Translations under genes and position numbers: made by a program
From: Datura wrightii
Lineage: Eukaryota; Streptophyta; Magnoliopsida; Solanales; Solanaceae
Direction of reading: 5' to 3'
Assembly: GCA_035772735.1 (NCBI GenBank)
Contig: JASDFA010000007.1
Coordinates: 140,243,001-140,307,000 of the forward strand
Length of the DNA stretch: 64,000 nucleotides
The notes under the pieces: model-generated
The model's input: the letters and a program-made list of their open reading frames with translations, nothing else
What the model was told of the DNA's origin: nothing
Database searches by the model: none
Shown here: positions 54,723-64,000 of the stretch, piece by piece
Layout: every line of letters starts with the position of its first letter
Numbering within the stretch: the first letter of the stretch is position 1

Positions 54723-57700
54723 ATGGCGGACCAGTGGCACCCAGCTACAGGTAGAAGATTAGATACAGCAGCGGGCGAAGGCACCAGCAGGATGCCTCAG
54801 TTACAGCCAGATTCCGCCCGGTCTGAGAGCAATATGGAGGTGTCATCTCGACCCTCCCAGCAGTCTCCGCCTCGCCAGATACCATTTGAGGCAGCACCGC
54901 CTTCCACAGCTCCTACACCCACTTCATCTGATCAGGAGCTGCGTAGTGCGGTGGTTATGTTGACTCAGATGCTAGCTGCTCAGCGTCAGCCAGCACCACC
55001 TACAGCAGCAGAATCCCCAGGGGGGCAAGGTAGTTCCAGGGTCAGAGAATTCTTAGCGTTGGGACCCCCTCAATTTACAGGATCGGATTCAGCGGAGGAC
55101 CCTCAGGACTTTCTGGACCAGATACAGAGGATCTTTAGAGTCATGCACGTAACCCCAGCAGAATCAGTTGAGTTAGCAGTGTTCCGGTTACGGGATATTG
55201 CTGTTTTGTGGTACGAAAGTTGGGAGAGGTCTCGGGGAAGAGATGCAGCCCCTCCTACTTGGTCTTGCTTTTCAGAGGCCTTCCTGGACCACTACTTACC
55301 CCGGGAGGTCAGACAGGCTCGGATGGACCAGTTCTTACATGTAGAGCAGGGGGCTAGGAGCGTTCGTGAATATTCCTTACAATTCAACTCCTTAGCCCGC
55401 TATGCTCCAGCATTTGTGGACACCATGTCATCCAGAGTCCACCGCTTTATTATGGGCCTGAATCCAGAATACATAGAGACGTGCATGACAACTACTTTGA
55501 GAGAGGATATGGATATAGCCAGGGTGCAGGCCTTCGCACAAACAATCGAGGGCCTGAGGCAGCGACAGCGGGGTGACAGACAGGCGACTTCAGAGCAGCG
55601 CCGTAGGAGCAGACCCGCTGAGATGCAGAGGGAAATTCCTAGGGGGCCGAGACCACGGTTTTCAGATAGGCCACCCAGATCTCTACCACCGGTACAACAG
55701 CAGAGGGGCAGGTTCATTCGCCGGAGTCAGTCGGAGTCCGGTAGCAGTTCACGGACAGTAGCCTCACCTCAGCAGCGGAGGGTAGAATAGAGTAGATTTA
55801 CATCCACCCCTTGTCCTATATGTCACCGACTACATTCTGGAGCCTGCAGGCAGGGCTTCCCAGGGTGTTATTACTGCGGCCAGGAAGGGCATTTAATGAG
55901 AGATTGTCCAGCCAGGGGACAGGGTAGTCAGGATGATCTGGATAGAGCGTCAGCAGGGCCACGAGTTCCAGCAGCCTCAGCAGGGCGCAGACCCTCAAGT
56001 TCAGGGAATAGGGGCCGAGGTAGACCAGGAGCCTCTGGCTCAGGTGCAGGCCCCAGCCGTACCTATGCATTACCGGGGAGGCAGGATTCAGAGGCATCTC
56101 CCGACGTGGTCACAGGTACATTGATTATCTGTTCGTATCCTGTTTATGTATTGATTGATCTAGGGTCTACATTGTCATATATCACACCATTTGTAGCCCG
56201 AAAGTTGGGTATCGAACCAGAATTGCTTCAGCAGCCCTTTTCAGTGCTTACACCAGTCGGTGACTCGATTACAGCTAAAAGAGTTTACCGGGGGTGTACG
56301 GTAGAGGTTGCTGATCGTCAGACCACAGTAGACTTAATAGAACTTGAGATGGTCGACTTCGATGCCATTATGGGTATGGACTGGTTAGTGCCATGCTATG
56401 CCAACTTAGAATGCTGGACCAAGACAGTCCGATTTCACTTTCCGGGGGAAGCAATGCGAGAGTGGAAAGGGAGTACACCTACGCCGAAAGGTAGGTTTAT
56501 TTCCTACCTTAAGGCAAGAAAATTAATAGCAAAGGGATGTATTTGCCACCTAGTTAGAGTCCAGGACGTTCAGGTGGAACCCCCGACTCTTCAGTCTGTT
56601 CCAGTAGTTAATGAATTCCCTGACGTATTTCCAGATGAGTTGCCTGGTATCCCTCCCGAAAGGGAGATAGATTTTGCGATTGACTTGTTGCCAAGGACTC
56701 AACCTATATCCATTCCCCCGTATCGCATGGCACCAGCTGAGCTTAGAGAGTTGAAAGAGCAGTTAAAAGATTTGCTCGACAAAGGTTTTATTAGGCCTAG
56801 TACTTCCCCGTGGGGTGCGCCAGTTCTGTTTGTAAGAAAGAAAGATGGCTCACTCCGAATGTGTGTGGACTACCGGCAGCTAAATAAGGTAACAGTTAAA
56901 AACAAATACCCGCTCCCGAGAATAGATGATTTGTTTGACCAGTTGCAGGGGGCCAAATGTTTCTCTAAGATAGATCTAAGGTCCGGATATCACCAGGTCC
57001 GGGTTCGGGAGAGGGACATTCCAAAGACTACTTTCAGGACCAGGTATGGTCACTTTGAATTTCTAGTTATGTAGTTTGGACTGACGAATGCTCCCGCAGT
57101 GTTTATGGACCTGATGAATAGCATATTTAGACCGTATTTGGATCTGTTCGTGATAGTATTTATCGATGATATTCTGGTATATTCTCGTTCAGAGACAGAT
57201 CACCGGAACCATTTACGAACAGTACTCCAGATCCTTAGAGAACGTCAGTTGTACGCCAAGGTTTCTAAGTGTGAGTTCTGGCTGAACTCAGTTGCCTTTT
57301 TGGGGCACATCGTGTCGAATGCTGGTATACAGGTAGACACACAAAAAATAGAGGCGGTCAAGACATGGCCCAGACCTACCACTCCGACCGAGGTCCGCAG
57401 TTTCTTGGGTTTAGCAGGATATTATTGGAGATTTGTTGAAGGATTCTCCACTATAGCAGCACCTCTGACAAAGCTGACACAGAAAGCAGCAAAATTTCAG
57501 TGGACGGAGGCATGTGAGCAGAGTTTTCAAGAGTTGAAAGACCGATTGACCTCCGCCCCAGTACTAGCATTGCCAGAGGGAACAGATGGGTATGCGGTGT
57601 ATTGCGATGCTTCAGGTTTGGGACTGGGTTGTGTGTTGATGCAGCATGGTAAGGTGATTGCTTATGCTTCCAGACAGCTGAGGAAACACGAAAAGAACTA

Positions 57701-59507
57701 TCCGACCCATGACCTGGAACTGGCCGTAGTGATCCACGCTCTGAAAATTTGGAGGCATTATCTGTATGGCGTCCATGTAGACATTTTCACAGATCATAAA
57801 AGTTTGCAATACATTTTCACACAGAGGGAGTTAAATCTGCGGCAGCGCCGCTGGCTAGAATTGTTGAAAGACTATGATGTAAATATTCTCTATCACCCAG
57901 GAAAAGCTAATGTAGTAGCAGATGCCCTGAGCCGTAAGTCAATGGGGAGTTTGGCGTATTTGCGGCCCGAGAAGCGGGAATTAGCCAAGGAAATTCATCA
58001 ACTAGCTGGTTTAGCTGTTCGAGTAGTGGAGACAGAAAATAACAGAGCGGTGATTCAGAATTCTGCCGAGTCATCACTAGTTACAGAGGTAAAAGAAAGG
58101 CAGTACGAAGACCCTGACTTAGTCCAGCTCAGAGATAGAATTCAGGAGGGTAAAGAGTCAGATTTCCAAGTGACTGAAAATGAAGTACTACGTTGTGGGG
58201 GCCGTTTATGTGTCCCGAATGTTTCAGGGCTTCGCCAGCAAATCATGCATGAGGTACATTACGCTCGTTATTCCCTCCACCCAGGAGCAACAAAAATGTA
58301 CCACGATATCAGAGACATCTACTGGTGGCCAGGTATGACATCTGAAATAGCTGAATTTGTATCTAGATGTCCTAACTGCCAGCAGGTGAAAGCGGAGCAC
58401 CAGAAACCGGGAGGTCTGACGCAGGATATAGCTGTGCCTATGTGGAAATGGGAAGCGATAAATATGGATTTTGTAACAGGTTTACCCCGTACCAGACGCA
58501 GAAATGATTCCATTTGGGTAATAGTTGACAGGCTGACAAAATCAGCTCATTTCCTGCCCGTGAAAGTTACCTTCTCAGCCGAGGATTATGCCAAGTTATA
58601 TATCAGAGAAATAGTTAGGCTACATGGAGTGCCGGTATCCATTATTTCAGATAGGGGAGCACAGTTTACAGCTAGATTCTGGCAGTCGTTCCAGAGGGGT
58701 TTGGGAACGCAGATTAATTTGAGCACAGCATTCCACCCTCAGACAGATGGACAGGCTGAGCGGACTATCCAAACTCTCGAAGATATGCTACGAGCGTGTG
58801 TACTAGATTTTGGGGGTAGCTGGGATGAACATCTGTCGTTGATTGAATTTGCCTATAATAACAGTTATCATTCAGCTATCCAGATGGCGCCCTTTGAGGC
58901 ATTATACGGGCGAAAATGTAGATCGCCGGTGGGCTGGTTTGAAGTGGGAGAATCAGCGTTGATTGGGCCAGACATCATTCAACAGTCAGAGGAGAAGGTA
59001 AAGCTTATCAGAGAATGCCTGTTGACTGCTCAGAGCCGCCAGAAGTCGTATGCAGATATGCGGCGTAGAAATTTAGAATTTGCGGTAAATGACTGGGTAT
59101 ACCTGAAGGTGTCTCCGATGAAAGGGGTGATGAGATTTGGTAAGAAAGGCAAGCTTAGCCCGAGATTCATTGGGCCATATCAGATTCGGCGGAGAATAGG
59201 CCGAGTTGCATATGAATTGAACTTGCCTCCGGAGTTAGCATCTGTTCACCCAGTATTCCATGTATCTATGTTGAGGAAATTTGTAGGAGACCCTTCCACA
59301 GTTGTTCCAGTTCAGGATGTCCAGGTCACCGAAGAGTTATCATACGAAGAGGTTCCAATAGCTATCTTAGACAGACAGATCCGTAGATTGAGAACTAAAG
59401 ATATTGCGTCTGTCAAAGTATTGTGGCGTAACAGGAACCGAGAAGAAATGACCTGGGAAGCTGAGGGGGACATAAAAGCCAGATATCCCCACTTATTCCA
59501 AGCATAG
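54723..59507 (+). pseudogene. Tekay gag-pol polyprotein (1595 codons) with two in-frame TAG stops
   Basis: One frame runs from ATG 54723 to TAG 59505-59507, broken by TAG at 55788-55790 and at 57072-57074. Domains in order: gag (FLALGPPQFTGSDSAEDPQ onward), CCHC knuckle CYYCGQEGHLMRDC at 55866-55907, protease with D-L-G-S-T at 56157 (usual second residue changed), RT from about 56600 with FIDD at 57159-57170, RNase H (YCDAS at about 57600, DHKSLQYIF), integrase with the HHCC zinc-binding region (about 58270-58390) and DDE core (MDFVTGLP, SDRGAQFT, and the Glu after HPQTDGQ), and a C-terminal chromodomain (VLWRNRNREEMTWEAE). The first stop lies upstream of the zinc knuckle, the second just before the RT catalytic box. 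The chromodomain and motif order fit the Del/Tekay clade. Everything except the two stops and the protease change looks well preserved. Confidence 0.95.
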
Positions 59508-59766
59508 GCAAATGGGAGGTATATCAGAACTGTTTTTCCTTATTAATGCTTATACTTCATATATGAAAGCAGGCGATTGATTATAGATAGTTTTATACAT
59601 GAATGTTATTATATCATGTAGAGTACCTGTATTGGGCTCTTCTGCTTTTCAGGAATTATGAGATAGTCCATAATACAAGGGAAATGCTGCCAAAATTTTT
59701 CTAGAAACAAGTTGAGTAAGTTGAGCAGTCCTCTAGACATAATATCATTCGAGGACGAATGTTCTT
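59508..59766 (+). other. Tekay 3' untranslated region
   Basis: About 260 bases between the polyprotein stop and the polypurine tract with no reading frame of note. A phrase reading ATTCGAGGACGAATGTTCTTAAGG just before the PPT is typical of this clade. Confidence 0.7.
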
Positions 59767-59779
59767 AAGGAGGGGAGGA
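59767..59779 (+). promoter_or_regulatory. Polypurine tract of the Tekay element
   Basis: AAGGAGGGGAGGA ends directly at the TG of the 3' LTR and would prime plus-strand DNA synthesis. Confidence 0.93.
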
Positions 59780-62092
59780 TGTTATACCCCGTAAATTTTA
59801 AATAAAAAAAAATAGCCTAATGTCATGTTGGTTAAGGGATTTAGAAAGCAAAAAAAAAAAAAAATGAAAAATTTAAAATAAAAGTCGGCCTCTTCATCTA
59901 ATTAACCCATTTCCAGCAAAGAAACAGGGGAGAAAAAGTACTAAGAAAACCCACGACAAACATATATAATTTCCTTCCAATTACGCGACGAAACACGGTC
60001 TAAACTTCGTTCCGGCTTAGGTACAGGCGTATAAAGCTGTAGGGAGCAATCCTACGGAGTTGGTTTCGTGAAATTTGGCCGTCGAAACGTCGTGCTACCG
60101 AGGTAAAGTCAATAGAATTTCTTTAAATTAGTACCAATGTGTTCCTAGCGTTGCAGTGAGCATTTATCCCTTCTCGACTATCGAGAAATAACGAGTTTTT
60201 GATCATTTTCCGAAAGGTTGAAGTTGGGCTAAATATATATATCAAAAGTGATAATTTCTCCCGAATATTAATGTATTTAGTTCTAATTGACGTGTATATG
60301 AATGTAGTTGGGAGAAACAACAGAAATACCGACGGAAATCACATCGGTCAGTCGGGTACTCAGAAACTAGGTATGTAAAGCTATTCTTTCGGCAAGCCAG
60401 GAAGTACAGCTTAGAAAGTAAATAAAATAAAGGCTATTAACCGATACCCAGTGTACAGGAACGATTTTAGTACAATTTCCAGCAAGCATGCTAGTATAAC
60501 ATTACGTATCATGCTATAATCAGAATAATAGATAGTTAGGTAATACGTATTACATTTGTTGAGATTGTACCCAGTAGTAGATGGCATGTTCTATGTTATT
60601 GAGTTATACTCAGATATAATCAGATAGACAGATAAAGGCCAGGCAGCAGTTAGCCAGCAATTAGGAATAGTGTAAAACAGAATATAGTTTCAGTTATTTA
60701 TTACAAACTGGCCTTGAGATACAAGAAGAGAATATGATTAGTATTTTTCATTTGAGCATGCTTGCTGTGTATGTGTTTTGTATGTTGAGACTTGTTGTGG
60801 CATGTGGGCACCCTTTAGCATCCCCACCGCCCCTGGGTTATAGCTGTGTCGATACCAGATTCAGATACCACCACCATCTGGGCGATGCCGTCCGACTAAA
60901 GGACGATGATGGCCGACCACCATGATAATACGGTCCAGACCACCCTGCTTGCAGGGGTAGTTCAGTTTACTCTGCGCAGAGCTAGCACACCCTGTTTACA
61001 GGGACAGACCACTCGGTGTGCACACCTGTGCCCAGAGGCAGGAGTCTTCGGTCTCAGACATAGTTTATTGTCAGAGGCCAAGGCCTGAGCTACGTACCCA
61101 AGGGGGCCGGTAGGAGGAGCTCACAGTTATAAGATGAGTGGAGTGACTTGTTTTTGGTTGGTTTAGACCCGGGTAGGGGTAAATAGATTGCTTGCTTGGT
61201 TGGCACCTTCCGGCTTATGGGGGTCGGTCAGGTATTGTGTGTATTATTATGTATATTGATATGTGCTAGTAGATACTGATAGACAGAAGGATGACACGTC
61301 TTCAGGTACGCTCAGTTAGTTACAGAATGTATAACTCTCCCCAGTTATCCTCAGCTAGATAGACTCAGCTACTTCTTGCTTAACTGTCATGTTATTGTGC
61401 TATTCGTTTCAGTTTGCTTTACATGCTCAGTACCTGTGGTACTGACGCCCAGCGGGGCGATGTATTGCCTGCCTACAGGTACTCACGGACGAGGAGCCGA
61501 TCCCTCGTGATTCCAGCCAGCCAGTGAGTCATCAGCTCCTGTCATCCGGAGTCTGATTCCCAGAGGTGTAGCTCCTTTTCTTTTGTTGTGCAGTATGGGT
61601 AGGTCGGGGCCCTATCCCGATCATTTCTATTAGTTTCTTACGGTATTCGTAGAGGCTTGCAGTCTGTATATATATTCCCTGTGGTTAGTTAAGCCGGTCG
61701 TGTGAGGCCGTGCGGTCTGCTGTAGCTGTTTAGTATTTCAGTTTATGTTGGCCGTGTGGGGCCTTAATTTGATAGTAGTGGTGACCTTGCCGGTCACGTA
61801 GTTATTAGCAGTCTTGTGTTGAGTTACAGATAACTAGACAGCAAGGTGGTCTTGTCGGCCCACATAGGTTCCTTGTTATAAGCCTGTCTCTGGTTAGCTG
61901 TTGTTGCAGGTACAGATGGCTACAGGCCAGTTGGCCGGAGGCTGTATTTACAGCCGTTATATAGCCGATTTGTTTCTTGAAATAGGGCCAAAGCCAGCCA
62001 AAGCACCAGATGTGCTCAGGCTGGACCATTTAGTAGTCTAGAGTCTAGCAGGCACCAGGTGCCCGTCATACCCCCCAAGGTGGGGTGTGACA
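59780..62092 (+). repeat. 3' LTR of the Tekay element
   Basis: The same length (2313 bp) and the same ends as the 5' LTR. Differences include changes at 59957, 59997 and 60052 (near the left end) and a group at 61430-61610. Both LTRs have private changes. Confidence 0.96.
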
Positions 62093-62097
62093 AAAAC

Positions 62098-63735
62098 TCA
62101 ATCGGTAAAAAGGCTCTCAATTAAACTTTGTGCTAGAGGTTCCTTACGACCTTAATTCACATCCAATGCACTTCTCACACTTAAAAATTGATCTTAACAA
62201 CTAGTTTAAATAAGACTTTAGTCAGGTTCGAGTCTATCTACATACTTATACAGCTTCAAACTTAGCCCAAAAGTTTGAGGCTTTATAAGAATGCAAAGCT
62301 GGAAAGCGGATCGTAGAATGGGAATGCGGACCATAGAATAGAAATGTGGACCATATAAAGTGTCACAGAATGAGTCTCACATAAACCAAAGATTAATCAA
62401 AGTTCCACGTATACTATCCATTTTTGTGATGGATTGCGAACCATAAAAGAACAGTGAGCCGCGAACCAATTATACGAACCACAAATTGAGCCAATGGAAT
62501 TTTATACATACGTGCCTTCTCCAAAAATTTTATTCTATTTTCATTGTCACAAGTCCTATGTCGGTTTTTCCTATTCTCTTCAACCTTCCATATCAAAGAA
62601 AGCTTTTCCCCTAATTTACTATATTCTTTGAAAACCCTCATGAATTCTCCTCCATGTGATGAGTAGGGTTAAATATGAAGTTATGATTTTGATCATCTAA
62701 ATTTTACTACGAATATCATGAGCTCTTATGAAATTTCTTATATTCCCAAATGATCTTATTCTACGAGTCTCATGATTTTACATGAAAACACAAAAATTAT
62801 AATTTTTCTCCAAAATAAGAAAATAACAGTTTTTTGTGAATAAATATGATATTATTACGACATGAAAAATAGGATACATGGCTTTTCTTCTCAGAGAAGA
62901 TACTTTATGACTTTTATGATATGATGAACAATATATGAAAGATGGATTATGAGCTAAAATCTATCACGTAATGAAACAGGAGTAATAATGTTAATCAAGA
63001 AGACATAAGTCTAAATGACAAGTGCCTGAAACTACATACTCTGATGTAGGATAAGGATCATTCTATTGATTTGGCAAATCCTCTAGGTTCTCCTGGTAAG
63101 GGATTCTAACGAATTTATGCTAACAATATATTATGAATGTCTCTCACCTGAAAAGGTATAAGATGGCTTAGCTAGCGAGCAAAGATTAGACTCCATGTGC
63201 TTCCATGACGGTTTATGTAAGTTAAACTAAGAAAGCTCCCATAATTTACTTAATGATGATGAGAGAATGAAAACACTAAGGTTAGTATTGTACATGCACC
63301 TGCAAGCTTCTCTACAGACTCATGTACTCAGGGCGATCAAGCAGTGTGTTAGGTTCTATACATTCAGTTATTGGTGAGCCCCGCTTACTTTTGGTGCGTA
63401 TCTTTTAATTCAGAATTTCTAGTTTTACCTAGAGGTATGTTGGGTTCCTTAACCCAGTAAAATAACTTACCCATTTTATGACAGAGATTTTATAGATAGA
63501 TTTAAATGAGTCTAGATGTCGATAATGTAAATAATGGCAAATTCTTTTACTTATTGGTTATAGTGGTTTGATTTGAATAGAATTTCTTCTCATGATATTG
63601 AATTTTTCCATTATAATATGCACGTATCATGATAAGAATACATTAGCTAATTTGCTCGGGAAAGTTAAGATATTGACAGGGAAAGTTAAGATATCGAGTG
63701 GCGGTCCCATCTAGACCTAAGGTTTGCATGTGAAA
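62098..63735. repeat. Older LTR sequences (right part, after the Tekay insertion)
   Basis: This continues the host sequence interrupted at 52194. From about 63350 it reads in the plus sense like the end of a Tekay-type LTR (GTTATTGGTGAGCCCCGCTTAC, GTATGTTGGGTTCCTTAACC, a CGGTCCCATCTAGACCTAAGG end). The part up to about 62600 reads better in the minus sense, so at least two LTRs of opposite direction are nested here. Borders are not resolved. Confidence 0.45.
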
Positions 63736-63800
63736 AACTTGACATCAGAGTATTAGATTCAAGTATCCTAGGGAGTCTATAAAGTCATGTCTAGTGATAA
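63736..63800 (+). other. Decayed PBS and leader of an older Tekay-type element
   Basis: AACTTGACATCAGAGT followed by TCCTAGGGAGTCTATAAAG and GTCATGTCTAG parallels the young element's AACTTGGTATCAGAGC, CCCAGGGAGTCTGCAAG and GTCTTGTCTATG at the same spacing. It marks the end of an LTR on the plus strand at about 63735. Confidence 0.65.
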
Positions 63801-63832
63801 ACTGTAAAATTCCAGTTTAGTTAGCACCAAAA

Positions 63833-64000
63833 TATAACAACCCAAAAGTCCTTAAGACTAGACCCTAGATTTGGAGTTTGAACTTGCAGAAAAATTAAAC
63901 TTTTCCCTAAGTAAGAGTCTTAGTATGACTCGTGACTTGGGGGTACGAGTAGTATCAGGACCCGTACCATGAAGTTCAGAGGAGCAGCAAAAATTTTGTC
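63833..64000 (+). repeat. Start of another LTR-like sequence, cut by the window end
   Basis: ATAACAACCCAAAAGTCC... resembles the TGTAACAACCC start of common Solanaceae LTRs with the first bases changed. It lies only about 95 bases after the decayed PBS, suggesting another nested insertion. Its end is outside the window. Confidence 0.35.

Larger units (their letters stand above)
52190..62097 (+). mobile_element. Nearly complete Ty3/Gypsy Del/Tekay chromovirus with TSD AAAAC
   Basis: Two 2313-bp LTRs (52195-54507 and 59780-62092) enclose PBS, gag-pol and PPT in the standard order. AAAAC flanks both sides (52190-52194 and 62093-62097). By eye I count about 26 substitutions and two or three length differences between the LTRs, about 1.1 percent. 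With plant rates commonly used (0.7-1.3e-8 per site per year) this implies an age of roughly 0.4-0.8 My. The frame has two in-frame stops, so this copy cannot make its full polyprotein unless stops are read through. It split an older LTR. Confidence 0.96.

Noticed and set aside
55400..55717. 105-codon minus-strand frame inside the Tekay gag
   Set aside because: It is the antisense shadow of the gag frame in GC-rich coding sequence.
57612..58513. Minus-strand frames inside the Tekay pol
   Set aside because: They are shadows of the RNase H and integrase coding frame.

Overview
The window looks like nuclear DNA of a dicot plant, most likely a Solanaceae species. This is an inference from three things: large TE-filled introns, Au-like tRNA-derived SINEs, and Del/Tekay LTRs of the kind common in Solanaceae. 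No prokaryotic operons, CRISPR arrays, rRNA or convincing tRNA genes were seen.

Two host genes can be reconstructed exon by exon, and they converge tail to tail. On the plus strand, 400-5802 holds a six-exon ARFRP1-type small GTPase (plant ARLB1/GB1; 204 aa, Golgi/trans-Golgi traffic). On the minus strand, 36066-13984 holds a ten-exon GAUT7-type GT8 glycosyltransferase (637 aa, Golgi pectin synthesis). All splice junctions used are GT-AG, and the phases add up to continuous frames of 615 and 1914 nt. A decayed Ty1/Copia element (7.0-11.9 kb) lies between them.

The introns hold most of the insertions. ARFRP1 intron 1 carries an antisense Gypsy integrase remnant and an L1 zinc-binding remnant; intron 2 carries a MITE with a perfect 19-bp hairpin. 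GAUT7 intron 4 (34978-27661) holds an old Tekay-like LTR, an RTE LINE split by a hAT-like element that itself holds a SINE, a second SINE, and a plastid ndhJ fragment. GAUT7 intron 9 (24616-14248) holds a tandem duplication split by a 3.1-kb hAT-like insertion with an 8-bp target duplication. That insertion contains an L1, which contains another hAT-like MITE. A Tourist inside a Stowaway follows.

From 36.3 to 44.6 kb the DNA is very AT-rich and without genes. It holds a 1.43-kb tandem duplication, a TA/GA microsatellite, two possible Helitron 3' ends and a ~207-bp tandem array. Two solo LTRs follow almost back to back (44588-46094, TSD ATTTT; 46117-48442, TSD AATAC).

The right end is dominated by a nearly complete young Ty3/Gypsy Del/Tekay chromovirus (52195-62092, TSD AAAAC). 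Both LTRs are 2313 bp, and its polyprotein frame is interrupted by two in-frame TAG codons. It sits inside older LTR sequence that reappears downstream. I found no clear undescribed gene system. The more unusual points are the deep insertion nests with readable target duplications, a duplicated splice donor in GAUT7, a hairpin cluster in the Tekay LTR and the tandem array beside Helitron-like ends.
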